A stretch of DNA of 64,000 bases from Halomonas nitroreducens (GTDB taxonomy: Bacteria > Pseudomonadota > Gammaproteobacteria > Pseudomonadales > Halomonadaceae): assembly GCF_003966155.1 (NCBI RefSeq), contig NZ_RXNS01000010.1, forward strand, positions 1 to 64,000, written 5' to 3'. The position numbers and the translations under genes are program-made. Positions 27,451 through 36,870 of this stretch are shown here, piece by piece. A model generated the notes under the pieces. It made no database searches. It was not told the DNA's origin and saw only the letters and a list, made by a program, of their open reading frames with translations. Numbering within the stretch: position 1 is the first letter of the stretch; each line of letters opens with the position of its first letter.

Positions 27451-28350
27451 ATGACGATCCCGCCCCGTGTCACCCTGGCTGCCACCGCCCATGAACCCGC
27501 CGTCGAGCTTCCCGCCATCGGCCAGGGCACCTGGTTCATGGGCGAGGGTCTCGTGCCCCGGGCCAACGAGGTGCGCGCCCTGCAGCAGGGCCTGGAGCGC
27601 GGCCTGAGGCTGATCGACACCGCCGAGATGTACGGCGACGGCGGCGCCGAGTCAGTGGTCGGCGAGGCCCTGGCGGGACGCCGCGAGGACGCCTTCCTGG
27701 TCTCCAAGGTATATCCCTGGAATGCCGGGCGGGAGACCGCGATCGCCGCCTGCGAGGCGAGCCTCAAGCGACTCGCCACCGACCACCTCGACCTCTACCT
27801 GCTGCACTGGCCCGGCGGCATCCCCCTGGACGAGACCCTGGAGGCCTTCGAGCGGCTGCGCGCGGCCGGCAAGATCCGCCGCTTCGGCGTCTCCAACTTC
27901 GACGTGGCTGATATGGACGCTCTCCAGGCCACGCCCGGCGGGGACGCCTGTGCCATCAACCAGGTGCTCTACCATCTGGGCTCCCGCGGCATCGAGCATT
28001 CGCTGCGTCCCTGGCAGCGCCGGCATGGCATGCCGCTGATGGCCTACTGCCCCCTGGCCCAGGCCGGCCGGCTGCGCCGGCGGCTGCTCGACCACCCGGA
28101 GGTGCAGGCGGTGGCCGCCGAACGCGATCTCACGCCCGCCCAGCTGCTGCTGGCCTGGGCCATCCGCCCGGTCGACGACCAGCGTGGCGAGGCCCGACGC
28201 GACGTCATCGCCATTCCCAAGGCCGTCCAACCCGGCCACGTGAGCGACAACGCCGACACCCTCGACATGCGCCTGGACGAGGACGCCCTGGCGCGGCTCG
28301 ATGCCGCCTTCCCGACGCCGACGCACAAGGCGCCGCTGGATATCGTCTGA
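27451..28350 (+). CDS. Aldo/keto reductase
   Basis: NADPH-dependent (beta/alpha)8 oxidoreductase of 299 residues. The catalytic tetrad is complete: Asp56 and Tyr61 in LIDTAEMYGDGG, Lys86 in VSKVYPWN, and His119 in YLLHWPGG. The C-terminal IPKAVQPGHVSDNA segment binds the 2'-phosphate of NADP. The start is ATG 27451, directly after AGGAGGCGTC. The substrate is unknown; detoxification of reactive aldehydes would fit the divergent OsmC gene. Confidence 0.9.
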   Translation: MTIPPRVTLAATAHEPAVELPAIGQGTWFMGEGLVPRANEVRALQQGLERGLRLIDTAEMYGDGGAESVVGEALAGRREDAFLVSKVYPWNAGRETAIAACEASLKRLATDHLDLYLLHWPGGIPLDETLEAFERLRAAGKIRRFGVSNFDVADMDALQATPGGDACAINQVLYHLGSRGIEHSLRPWQRRHGMPLMAYCPLAQAGRLRRRLLDHPEVQAVAAERDLTPAQLLLAWAIRPVDDQRGEARRDVIAIPKAVQPGHVSDNADTLDMRLDEDALARLDAAFPTPTHKAPLDIV

Positions 28351-28358
28351 GGCCTGCC

Positions 28359-28381
28359 GGCGCCCCGTCGTGTGGGGCGCC
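28359..28381 (+). terminator. Hairpin after the aldo/keto reductase
   Basis: GGCGCCCC-N7-GGGGCGCC is a perfect 8-bp stem, eight bases after the stop codon. No T-run follows, so termination strength is uncertain. Confidence 0.5.
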
Positions 28382-28493
28382 TCACCACACCTTCCCTTGC
28401 CTCCAGGTCTGCGTCCGCAGGCCGACGCCCCCTTGTCTCCTGCCGGCACGCTGGTAACATCGCGTTACAAATTGTACCCATTGGAGCATCCTG

Positions 28494-28931
28494 GTGCCAT
28501 CCTGCCGTGGTTTCACCCTGATCGAGGTGCTGGTCGCCGTCCTGGTGCTGTCGATCTCCCTGCTGGGCCTGGCGGCCCTGCAGCTCAAGAGCCTGCAGGG
28601 CAGCCATGTCGCCTATCAGCGTGCCGTGGCCAACCTCGCCGCCCAGGATGCGGGCGAACGTCTCTGGGAATGGCTGGGCCAGCAGGAGGGTCTGGCCTGC
28701 CCGGACGACAATGAGCTGTCGACCCTCCAACGGGACTGGACCCAGGCCTGGGAGAATGATCTACCAGGGTTTTCGAGCAGTCGCTTGAGTTGGGCGGATC
28801 GCTCGGCTTGCCGGGTCGATGTCACAGTCCGCTGGAAAGATGAGCGCTTTGCGTATCGCAAGGCCGATGGTGACATGGAGACGGAGAGCGTCTCCCTGCT
28901 GACCTACACGCTGGCTATTCCCCATGCATGA
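28494..28931 (+). CDS. pilV: PilV-type minor pilin
   Basis: Type IV pilus minor prepilin of 145 residues. The prepilin peptidase site is near the start (MPSCRG, then FTLIEVLVAVLVLSISLLGL), with cleavage after Gly6 and the conserved Glu at mature position 5. The rest is a small globular domain with Cys residues. The start is GTG 28494 with a weak TTGGAG upstream. An inverted repeat GTAAC-N5-GTTAC (28454-28468) lies in the promoter region. The stop overlaps the next gene. Confidence 0.82.
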   Translation: MPSCRGFTLIEVLVAVLVLSISLLGLAALQLKSLQGSHVAYQRAVANLAAQDAGERLWEWLGQQEGLACPDDNELSTLQRDWTQAWENDLPGFSSSRLSWADRSACRVDVTVRWKDERFAYRKADGDMETESVSLLTYTLAIPHA

Positions 28932-29484
28932 ACCGACGCCACCCATGCCACGGCGGCACCACCAGTCGGGCTTCTCGCTCGTCGAGACGATGATCGCCAC
29001 CCTGCTGGGGCTATTGGTGCTCGCCGGGGCGACGCAACTCTATCTCACCCTGGGCCGCAGCCAGGATCGTAGCGAGCAGCTGGCGGAACGCCAGCAGGCC
29101 CTGGTCTTCGGCACCGACAGCCTGCTGCGCGACATTCGCGTCGCCAAGGGATGGGACCTGCCAGCCGACGGCATGACCGCCACCAGCCTTCGGCTCACCC
29201 TGGAGGGCAGTCGCCGTGCCACGTATTGTCCGGGCGCCGGCACCGACGATTTCACCGTGACCTATGCCCGGCAGGACGATGACCTGATCCTGGATCCCGG
29301 CTGCGCGGCCTCGATGGCACTGGTCAGCGGCATTGCCGGCTTCCGCGTCGAGCGCGGCGCCGGTTCCCACAGCGCCAGGATCACGATGACCCTGACGGCG
29401 GCGCAGGATGCGCCGTCGCCGACCCTGACGTTCACGGCCGTCAACCGACCGATGACAATCCGCAACGCCACAGCAGATGACTGA
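28924..29484 (+). CDS. pilW: PilW-type minor pilin
   Basis: Minor prepilin of 186 residues. A 16-residue leader ends in HHQSG, then FSLVETMIATLLGLLVLAG, with Glu at mature position 5. The remainder is a PilW-like beta-rich domain with two Cys (YCPGAG, DPGCAAS) that may pair. It overlaps pilV by eight bases and precedes the PilX-like gene by 12 bp. PilV, PilW and PilX normally form the priming tip complex of type IV pili. Confidence 0.8.
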   Translation: MHEPTPPMPRRHHQSGFSLVETMIATLLGLLVLAGATQLYLTLGRSQDRSEQLAERQQALVFGTDSLLRDIRVAKGWDLPADGMTATSLRLTLEGSRRATYCPGAGTDDFTVTYARQDDDLILDPGCAASMALVSGIAGFRVERGAGSHSARITMTLTAAQDAPSPTLTFTAVNRPMTIRNATADD

Positions 29485-29496
29485 AGGGGAATAGAC

Positions 29497-30735
29497 ATGG
29501 ATGTCCAGCCTGGTCGCCAAGGAGGCATGGCGCTGGTCGTGGTGCTCGTGCTGATGTCGGTGGGGACCTTGCTCGCGCTCTCGACCTTCCAGTCGAGCCT
29601 CTTGCAGGAGCGCATCACCGGGAACTATCGCCTGGCGACCCTGGCCCAGATGGGCGCCGAGGCCGGCATCGGTGCCGGACGCCGGGCCTATGGCGAGGGG
29701 CAGCGGCCGCCGTCCGGCCTGGACGATCCGGCCTCGACCTGGAGCGCGACGACCCCGGTATCCTCGCTCGCCAGCTTTCGCTTCGCCATCGTCGATAAGC
29801 AGCAGGCAGAGCAGCTGACCAACCTGGCGTCCGTGGCGACGGGCACCTACGTGCTATCGCGCGGCTACGCCGGCCCGGACGCCAGCCCCGTGGAGCGCAT
29901 GATCCTGTCGCGGGTGGCCGGCGGGGGCGCGGCGCCTGACCTGGAGGCCGTGTTCACCTGCTTCGGCGCCGACTGCTCGGCCATCGGTATCGAGCATGTC
30001 GATGGCCGGGATCATCACCTTCCCAGCGACTTCTCCTGCACCGGGAGCCACTGCACCACGACTCCGGTGGACGACCCCGACGCGATCCCCCGGACGGCGC
30101 TTTACAACGATGCCTGGTTCAGGGCAGAGAGCGGACAGGCGGATGGCGACACGGATTCGCTCAGCGCCGAGTACCTCGAAAAGCGCCAGGCCTGGGCGGA
30201 CTATCTGGACAGCCTTCCCGAAGCCTCCGCCAGCTTCGGCGACAGGAAGAACGACAAGATCAGCGGTTGGACCTCCCGGGAAGACCAGAGAGTCATAGAG
30301 ATCATCGGCAGCGCCCGACTCAACAGCAACCAAGCTACCGCCGGGGTGATCATCGTCAGGGATGGCGGCATCCTCAGCGTGAACGGCACGGCCCACCATG
30401 AGGGGCTGATCCTGGTCGAGGAAGGCGGCCGCATCGACCTGGCCAACGGCACCTTCGATCTCTATGGCGGGATCGTGATGCTGAAGTCCCCATCCCCCGA
30501 CGGCCAGACCGCACCATCTCAATCCCCCCAGCGCCAGTCGGCACAGGGTCGCGGCAATGGCAATGGCAATGGCAATGGCAATGGCAATGGCAATGCTAGC
30601 GGCAACCACACTGCCGACCTGGCGCTGAACGGAAATATCAACCTGAGCTATAGCAAGGCAGCACTGGAGAACCTGGGGCTGATCGCCGGCGTGGGGGGCG
30701 ACGGGGCGAGCATCACCTGGCAGGAGGTCTTCTGA
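29497..30735 (+). CDS. PilX-like minor pilin with large C-terminal extension
   Basis: PilX-N-terminal-domain protein of 412 residues, about twice the usual PilX length. QGGMALVVVLVLMSVGTLLALS is the PilX-type helix, lacking the Glu5 of canonical prepilins, as is usual for this group. Residues about 250-330 read like stacked beta-strands (VIIVRDGGILSVNGTAHHEG, LILVEEGGRIDLANGTFDLY), similar to beta-solenoid or polymer-forming repeats. A Gly-Asn run of seven (about 353-366) follows, then a short end. No pilY1, pilE or fimT follows, so the operon is incomplete by Pseudomonas standards. Confidence 0.75.
   Translation: MDVQPGRQGGMALVVVLVLMSVGTLLALSTFQSSLLQERITGNYRLATLAQMGAEAGIGAGRRAYGEGQRPPSGLDDPASTWSATTPVSSLASFRFAIVDKQQAEQLTNLASVATGTYVLSRGYAGPDASPVERMILSRVAGGGAAPDLEAVFTCFGADCSAIGIEHVDGRDHHLPSDFSCTGSHCTTTPVDDPDAIPRTALYNDAWFRAESGQADGDTDSLSAEYLEKRQAWADYLDSLPEASASFGDRKNDKISGWTSREDQRVIEIIGSARLNSNQATAGVIIVRDGGILSVNGTAHHEGLILVEEGGRIDLANGTFDLYGGIVMLKSPSPDGQTAPSQSPQRQSAQGRGNGNGNGNGNGNGNASGNHTADLALNGNINLSYSKAALENLGLIAGVGGDGASITWQEVF
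30553..30594 (+). repeat. (GGCAAT)7 microsatellite in the pilX-like gene
   Basis: Seven exact copies of GGCAAT encode (Gly-Asn)7. Because the unit is six bases, changes in copy number would lengthen or shorten the protein without breaking the frame. Confidence 0.95.
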
Positions 30736-30816
30736 CAGCGCTCGCGGCCAGTCGGGGGCGGATCCCATCTGCCCTTCCCCGCGTGCCCCGGATAGGCGGG
30801 ATCGCGCCCCGCGGTG

Positions 30817-31377
30817 TCACTCGCCCCGCAGCGCCGCCAGCGAGGCGGCCAGCCGCTCGCGTCCCAGGGCCTGCATCCGCTCGCGGTTGCGTTCGGGGAT
30901 CGCCTCGGGGTCGGGATAGTGTGCCAGGGCCCGCTCCAGGCCCGCTTCTCGCAGCAGGTGCCACATCGGCCAGGGCGAGCGGTTGGTGAAGTTGCGCGGG
31001 GCATCCTCGGCTTCGCCGTCGAACTGGTAGTCCGGGTGGAAGCTCGCCAGCTGGTAGCCCCCCTCGTAGCCCTGCTCGACCAACAGCGCCTCGGCCAGCC
31101 CCAGCAGGTCCAGGTAGTCGTCGAAGTCCGCCAATCCCTCGCTCAAGACCAGCAGGGTGGTCTCGGTCTCGGGATGGTCGTCGAGGTGCCAGCACTCCTC
31201 CATCAGCCGCATCAGGGCGGTGGCAGGGTCGGTGGCGTCCACGTCTACATAGCGGATGCTGTCGCGGGCGACCTCGCGGCCGGCGAAGGGGCAGACTTCA
31301 TGGCCGACCACGAAGGTCTCGACCCAGGCACGGGTGGCGTCGAGGGGGCTGACGGGCGAATCGGTCATGTCGGGCAT
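30817..31377 (-). CDS. DUF1415 family protein
   Basis: A 186-residue cytoplasmic protein of the uncharacterised DUF1415 family. VVGHEVCPFAGREV near the N-terminus holds the conserved Cys-Pro-Phe, and the middle has YQLASFHPDYQFDGE and NRSPWPMWHLLRE, family hallmarks. No function is established. The N-terminus may instead start at the Met at 31368. It is convergent with the pilin operon and sits downstream of endonuclease V. Confidence 0.85.
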   Translation of the reverse strand: MPDMTDSPVSPLDATRAWVETFVVGHEVCPFAGREVARDSIRYVDVDATDPATALMRLMEECWHLDDHPETETTLLVLSEGLADFDDYLDLLGLAEALLVEQGYEGGYQLASFHPDYQFDGEAEDAPRNFTNRSPWPMWHLLREAGLERALAHYPDPEAIPERNRERMQALGRERLAASLAALRGE

Positions 31378-31447
31378 CCGAGGTTAAGGGGTCGTCATGA
31401 TCCGCCGCTCTGCCACGGTTGGCAAGCGGCGGCCCCGGAAGAGCGGC

Positions 31448-32152
31448 TCAGCGCCGCTTCTGATCCCGGCGCGAGGCCAGCCGATCGGCCAGCCGGGTGG
31501 GCTCCGGCAGCTTGGTCTTGCCCAGGCAGGCCACCACCCAGCCCACCGACGTCTCCAGGCACAGCCGGTGCCCCGGCGAGACGAACACCGGCTTGACGCC
31601 CTGGCGGGAGCGCAGCACCGCGCCGATGACCTCCTCGCCCCCGGGGCCGTCATCATGGAGCGGCGCCCAGTCGCCGCGCTCGGTGCCCGGCTCGCCATGG
31701 CGGCCGACCAGCCGCGACTTGGCCACGCCGATGGTCGGCCGATCGAGCCATAGTCCCAGGTGGCTGGCCACGCCCAGCCGCCGCGGATGGGCGATGCCCT
31801 GGCCGTCCACCATCACGAGCTCGGGGCGAATCGTCAGGGTGTCGAAGGCGGCCAGCGCCGCGGGCACCTCGCGGAAGGACAGCAGCCCCGGGATATAGGG
31901 CATGCGGGTCGGCTCGCGATGCACCGCCTGCTCGACCACCACGAAGTCGCCCTCGGCCGCTGGCGGCCAGGCCAGCACCACCACCGCGGCCCGGGTGATC
32001 TCGCCGCCCTGCTCGAAGCCGATATCCACTCCGGCGACATGGCGCACCGGGTCGAGCCGGTCGACCCGCTCGACCCGGCCGGCCAGGCGCCGCTGCAGGG
32101 CGATGGCCTCGGCGGGGGCGAGCTCCCAGTCATGCAATGGCGTCGATGACAT
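31448..32152 (-). CDS. nfi: Endonuclease V (deoxyinosine 3'-endonuclease)
   Basis: Repairs deaminated bases by nicking the second phosphodiester 3' to deoxyinosine. It has 234 residues (E. coli 223). The RNase-H-like fold motifs are visible: GVDIGFE with catalytic Asp43, MPYIPGLLSFREVP with the Tyr wedge and Glu, and VMVDGQGIAHPRRLGVASHLG with Asp and His. The start is ATG 32152 with GGGAG upstream. It is divergent from sbcD, making a small DNA-repair neighbourhood. Confidence 0.93.
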   Translation of the reverse strand: MSSTPLHDWELAPAEAIALQRRLAGRVERVDRLDPVRHVAGVDIGFEQGGEITRAAVVVLAWPPAAEGDFVVVEQAVHREPTRMPYIPGLLSFREVPAALAAFDTLTIRPELVMVDGQGIAHPRRLGVASHLGLWLDRPTIGVAKSRLVGRHGEPGTERGDWAPLHDDGPGGEEVIGAVLRSRQGVKPVFVSPGHRLCLETSVGWVVACLGKTKLPEPTRLADRLASRRDQKRR

Positions 32153-32231
32153 CACGGGCTCCCTGAATCATGGTAGTGGCTCGGGTTAGACTACGGCTTT
32201 TGCCGCGTGACGGAACACCGGAGGGCAACGG

Positions 32232-33503
32232 GTGAAACTGATCCATACCGCCGACTGGCATCTCGGCCAGAGCTTTCACGGCCAGGAGCGCCACGAGGAG
32301 CATCGTGCCTTCCTGACCTGGCTGCTGGATACCCTGGTCGCCCGACAAGCCGACGCCCTGCTGGTGGCCGGCGACCTCTTCGACGTGGTCAACCCCTCCC
32401 TGCAGGCCCAGGCCCTGCTCTACGACTTCATTGTCGACGCCCACGAGCGCCTGCCCCACCTGGATCTGGTGCTGATCGCCGGCAACCACGACAGTGGCAA
32501 CCGCATCGAGTTGCCGGCCCCGCTGATGCGGCGGCTGCGCACCCATGCGCTGGGCCGGGTCGCCTGGACCGGGGACGGCGAGCTCGACGCCGAGCGCCTG
32601 CTGGTGCCGCTCACCGACGCCGCGGGCGCGACCCGCGCCTGGTGCCTGGCGCTGCCCTTCCTGCGGCCGGCCGAGGTCACCGGCCGGGGCCTCGACGAGG
32701 CCGGCGATCCCGGCAACGCCTATGTGGCCGGCATCGGCCGCGTCCACGAGCGGCTGATCGCGGCGGCTCGGGCGCGCCGCGCCCCCGGCCAGGCCCTGGT
32801 AGCCATGAGCCATGCCCACCTGCGCGGCGCCGCCGTCTCCGAGGACAGCGAGCGGCCCATCGTCATCGGCGGCGAGGAATCGATCTCCGCGGCGCTGTTT
32901 CCCGAGGACATCGCCTACGTGGCGCTTGGCCACCTGCACCGTGCGCAACGGGTCGGCGAGGCGCGCATCCGCTACAGCGGCAGCCCCCTGCCCCTGGACT
33001 TCAGCGAGGTGGCCTACCCCCACCAGGTGCTCGAAGTGACCCTGGAGGGCGAGGCGCTGGCCGGCGTCGAGGCGCTGCCCGTGCCCCGACCGGTGGCCAT
33101 GCATCGGCTCGGCCCCGCGCCCCTCGACGCGGTGCTGGCCGACCTCGAGGGGCTGGAGGACGACCCCGCCCTGCCCCGGGAGCGCTGGCCCTGGCTCGAG
33201 GTCAACGTGGAACTCGAGGCCCCGGTGCCCGACCTGCGCGCCCGCGTCGAGGCGGCCCTGGACGGCAAGGCGTTGCGCCTGCTGCGCCTCAAGCGCCGGC
33301 TCCCCGAGACGGACAGTCAGCGCCCCCGGGCCAGCGAGCGCCTGGAGGACATCGGCCCCCGCGCGCTCTTCGCCCGCACCTGGGAGGCCCGCTGGGGAGC
33401 GCCCCCGGAGGACGCGGTGCTCGCCGACTTCGACCGGCTGCGCCAGGACGTCCTGGACGCGGCCGGGGATGCGGACACCTGCAGCGGGGAGGCCCGCCCA
33501 TGA
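32232..33503 (+). CDS. sbcD: Exonuclease SbcCD, nuclease subunit D
   Basis: Mre11-family metallophosphoesterase, 423 residues, acting with SbcC to cut hairpins and DNA ends. The phosphoesterase motifs are in order: HTADWHLGQ, GDLFDVVN, IAGNHDSGN, SHAHLRG and LGHLHRAQ. The start is GTG 32232 with GGAGGG upstream. It overlaps sbcC by four bases (ATGA), so the subunits are made together. Confidence 0.96.
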   Translation: MKLIHTADWHLGQSFHGQERHEEHRAFLTWLLDTLVARQADALLVAGDLFDVVNPSLQAQALLYDFIVDAHERLPHLDLVLIAGNHDSGNRIELPAPLMRRLRTHALGRVAWTGDGELDAERLLVPLTDAAGATRAWCLALPFLRPAEVTGRGLDEAGDPGNAYVAGIGRVHERLIAAARARRAPGQALVAMSHAHLRGAAVSEDSERPIVIGGEESISAALFPEDIAYVALGHLHRAQRVGEARIRYSGSPLPLDFSEVAYPHQVLEVTLEGEALAGVEALPVPRPVAMHRLGPAPLDAVLADLEGLEDDPALPRERWPWLEVNVELEAPVPDLRARVEAALDGKALRLLRLKRRLPETDSQRPRASERLEDIGPRALFARTWEARWGAPPEDAVLADFDRLRQDVLDAAGDADTCSGEARP

Positions 33504-36500
33504 GGATCCTCGCCCTGCGCCTGGCCAACCTGGCCTCGCTGCCCGGCCCCGTCGAGCTCGACTTCGGCAAGGCACCGCTGGCCGACGCCGGCCTGTTCGC
33601 CATCACCGGCCCCACCGGGGCCGGCAAGAGCACCCTGCTCGATGCGCTCTGCCTGGCGCTCTACGGCAGCACCCCCCGACTGCGCCAAGCCCCGGTGCGC
33701 GACGCCCAGCTGCCCGATGTGGGTCGCGAGACCCTGACCACCGCCGACCCCCGCACCCTGCTGCGCCGGGGCACGGCCAGCGGCCATGCCGAGGTCGACT
33801 TCCTGGGGCGCGACGGCCGCCGCTACCGGGCGCGCTGGGCGGTACGCCGGGCCCGGGAGAAGGCCGGAGGGCGCCTGCAGGCGGTGGAGCAGTCGCTCAC
33901 CGACCTGGAGGACGAGCGGCTGCTGACCACCCAGAAGCGCGAGTTCGACCGGCTGCTCCCGGAGCGGCTGGGCCTCAGCTTCGACCAGTTCACCCGGGCG
34001 GTGCTGCTGGCCCAGAGCGAGTTCGCCGCCTTCCTCAAGGCCGACGACAACGAGCGCAGCGAGCTGCTGGAGAAGCTCACCGACACTGCCGAGTACTCCG
34101 AGATCTCCAAGGCCGCCTACCGCCGCGCCCGGGAGGCCCAGCGGCGACTCGAGGTCCTGGAGGCCCGACTCGCCGACGACCCGCCCGCCGAGCCCGAGGC
34201 CCGCGCCGAGCTGGAACGGGCCGCCGAGACCACCCAGCGAGCGCTCACCGACCTGCAGAAGCGCGCGGAATCGCTCCAGGCCGAGCAGCGCTGGCACGAC
34301 GACGATACTCGCCTGGCGGACGCCTTCCGCCAGGGCCAGGGCGAACTCCAGAGTGCCGAGGCGGAGTGGCGATCGCTCGCCCCACTGCGCACCGACCGCG
34401 AATGGCGCCGGCTGATCGCGCCCCGCCGCCACGACCTCACCCGCCAGGCCGAGCTCCCCGACGAGATTTCGGCCCTGGAGGCGACCCACGCCGAGATCCT
34501 GAAGGCCCGCGACAATGCCCACGCCGAACGACAAGCCGCCGGCCAAGCCCTCGTGCAGGCCGACCAGGCGTTGAACGAGGCCACAGAAACACGGCGCCGG
34601 GCCGACCCCGAGCTCCGCGAGGCCCGCGAGTTGGCCCAGCGACTCGCCACCCAGGAGAGGCAGCTTGCCGACCTGGAAGCGAGCCATCACCAACTGCAGA
34701 AGCAGGCCACCACTCTCGCCGGGGAACATCGCCAGGCCGATGAAGCCCAGCGCGCCCGGCAGCAGCAACGCGACGACTGGCAGAAGACCCAGCGCCGGCT
34801 GTTGGGCCCGCATCGCCATCTCGACGACGCCCGCCGCGCCGCTCAGCAGCTCCACGACCAGGCCGCCCAGCGCCGACTCGCCCTGGGCGAGTTGTCCAGC
34901 CACTGGCAGGAGGTCTGCCACGCGGCGCAGGCCCGGGATAGGCTGACCAACCAGGTCAGCGAAGAGCGCTCACGGCGCGAACGGCTGCTGGCCGAGGGCC
35001 AAGCCGCCCGGGAACGCCTGGACCGGGCCCAGGCCCACCTCGACAGCGTCTCGGCGCTGGTCGAACGCGGCCGCGCCGTGCGCAGCGAGAGCGTCGCCCG
35101 GCTGCGCGAGGCCCTCACGGACGGCGAGCCCTGCCCGGTCTGTGGCGGCCTCGACCACCCCTGGCGCCACCAGCCGCCTGCCTCGCCCGAAGCCACCCAG
35201 CTCGCCGCCCAGGAAGCAGAGGAAGCGCGCCAGCTGAGCGAGGCCCGGGCGACCCGGGACACGGCTCAGCGGCAGCGCGACGAGCTGGTGGGCGACTACC
35301 GCGGCGTGGAACGCTCCCTCAAGCCGCTGGAGCGCGACCTGGAGACCACCGAGCAGCGCCTGGGGGCCGCCCAACAGGCGCTGGAAGCGCACCCGCTGCA
35401 CGACGAGCTGGCCGCGGTCGACACCGCCGAGCGCAACGCTTGGCTACAGGCCCAGCGCGAGCAGAGCGAGGGCCAGCGGCAACAGCAGCGCCAGGCCCTG
35501 GAGGCGCTGACCCAGGCGGAAGAGGCCCTGGCCCCGCTGGAGGAATCCCTGCGCCAGGGTGAGCTGGCACTGACTCGCCTGGAAGCCGAGAAGGCCAGCG
35601 CCGACAGGCGGCTGGCCGAGGTGGACGAGCAGCTGCCAGCCCATCGGCAACGACGCGACGGCCTCGCCCGTGAACTCGCCGCCCGGCTTGGCGAGCATGC
35701 CTCACCGGACGCCTGGCAGCAGCACCTCGACACCCGCCAGGAGCGCGCCCGCCAGGCATGGGATGCCGCCCAGGCTCGGGATCACGAGGCGCAGCAACGG
35801 CATCAGCGTCTCACCCAGCAGCTGGAGCAAGAGACCCACCAGCTCGACCAGCGCCGCCAGGAGCGACAAGACCTGGAACACGAGTTGACCACGTGGCGCC
35901 GGGGCCATCCCGAGCTGGACGATGCCACCCTGGCGCGTCTACTGGACCAGTCGGAAGAGGACGCCGAGGAGGCCGAGCGGCGAATCGAGGCCGCCAGCCA
36001 GGCCTGCCAGCGCACTGCCGCCACCCTGGGTGAGCGTCGCGACGCCCTGTGGCGTCACCGTCGCGACCGTGGGCTGGTCGAAGGCGACACCGGTGACGAG
36101 GAGACGCTGCTGAGCGACGCCATTGCCGACGAGCTTCACCGTCGCCGGGAGGCACTGAGCGAGGCCCAGGTCGAGCTGGGACCCCGGCTCGCGGCCGCCC
36201 AGCGGGACCGCGACGAGGCCGTGCATGCCCTGAAGGACGACGACCGCCGCCGGGAGCGGCAGCGCCAGGGCCAGGCCGAGCGCGAGGCCGCGCAAGCCGA
36301 GCAGCGCCGCTGGGGGCGCATCAGCGAGTTGATCGGCGCCGCCGACGGCAAGGCCTTCCGGCGCATCGCCCAGGCCTGGAACCTGGAGCGACTGCTGGAG
36401 GAGGCCAACGCCCACCTGACCGGCCTGACCCGCCGCTATCGCCTCGAGCGGGGCGGCAGCGAACTGGGCCTGCTGGTGGTGGACCGGGACATGGGCGACG

Positions 36501-36808
36501 AGCGCCGCTCGGTGCACTCGCTGTCCGGCGGCGAGACCTTCCTGGTCTCCCTGGCCCTGGCGCTGGGGCTGGCCTCCATGGCCTCGGGCCAGCTGGCGAT
36601 CGAGTCGCTGTTCATCGACGAGGGCTTCGGCAGCCTCGATCCCCAGTCCCTGGCGCTGGCCATGGAGGCCCTGGACGGCCTGCAGGCCCAGGGCCGCCGG
36701 GTCGGGGTGATCTCCCATGTGCAGGAGATGCACGAGCGCATCCCGGTGCAGATCCGGGTGGAACCACTGGGCAACGGCACCAGCCGGGCCCGGCTGGTCA
36801 GTGGATAA
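33500..36808 (+). CDS. sbcC: Exonuclease SbcCD, ATPase subunit C
   Basis: Rad50-like SMC-type ATPase of 1102 residues. Walker A GPTGAGKST lies near residue 40. Two long coiled coils flank a zinc hook, Cys545-Pro-Val-Cys548, that dimerises two SbcC molecules. The ABC signature LSGGETFLVSLALALGLA (about 1008) and Walker B LFIDEGFGSLDP (about 1037) end the protein. With SbcD it forms the ATP-dependent DNA-end and hairpin nuclease that limits palindromes. The true start is ATG 33500, overlapping sbcD. Confidence 0.96.
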   Translation: MRILALRLANLASLPGPVELDFGKAPLADAGLFAITGPTGAGKSTLLDALCLALYGSTPRLRQAPVRDAQLPDVGRETLTTADPRTLLRRGTASGHAEVDFLGRDGRRYRARWAVRRAREKAGGRLQAVEQSLTDLEDERLLTTQKREFDRLLPERLGLSFDQFTRAVLLAQSEFAAFLKADDNERSELLEKLTDTAEYSEISKAAYRRAREAQRRLEVLEARLADDPPAEPEARAELERAAETTQRALTDLQKRAESLQAEQRWHDDDTRLADAFRQGQGELQSAEAEWRSLAPLRTDREWRRLIAPRRHDLTRQAELPDEISALEATHAEILKARDNAHAERQAAGQALVQADQALNEATETRRRADPELREARELAQRLATQERQLADLEASHHQLQKQATTLAGEHRQADEAQRARQQQRDDWQKTQRRLLGPHRHLDDARRAAQQLHDQAAQRRLALGELSSHWQEVCHAAQARDRLTNQVSEERSRRERLLAEGQAARERLDRAQAHLDSVSALVERGRAVRSESVARLREALTDGEPCPVCGGLDHPWRHQPPASPEATQLAAQEAEEARQLSEARATRDTAQRQRDELVGDYRGVERSLKPLERDLETTEQRLGAAQQALEAHPLHDELAAVDTAERNAWLQAQREQSEGQRQQQRQALEALTQAEEALAPLEESLRQGELALTRLEAEKASADRRLAEVDEQLPAHRQRRDGLARELAARLGEHASPDAWQQHLDTRQERARQAWDAAQARDHEAQQRHQRLTQQLEQETHQLDQRRQERQDLEHELTTWRRGHPELDDATLARLLDQSEEDAEEAERRIEAASQACQRTAATLGERRDALWRHRRDRGLVEGDTGDEETLLSDAIADELHRRREALSEAQVELGPRLAAAQRDRDEAVHALKDDDRRRERQRQGQAEREAAQAEQRRWGRISELIGAADGKAFRRIAQAWNLERLLEEANAHLTGLTRRYRLERGGSELGLLVVDRDMGDERRSVHSLSGGETFLVSLALALGLASMASGQLAIESLFIDEGFGSLDPQSLALAMEALDGLQAQGRRVGVISHVQEMHERIPVQIRVEPLGNGTSRARLVSG

Positions 36809-36870
36809 GCCAGCGCCGACGCGCGAGGCAACAGGTGACGAATCCGGGGTGGCGAGAAGGAGCAACGAGG

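Noticed and set aside
30553..30594. Possible CRISPR-like or regulatory repeat
   Set aside because: It is a simple hexanucleotide run inside a coding frame with no spacers; reported as a microsatellite.
28924..30735. A novel secretion or phage tail system
   Set aside because: Prepilin cleavage motifs and PilV/PilW/PilX order identify minor pilins; only the extension of the last protein is unusual.
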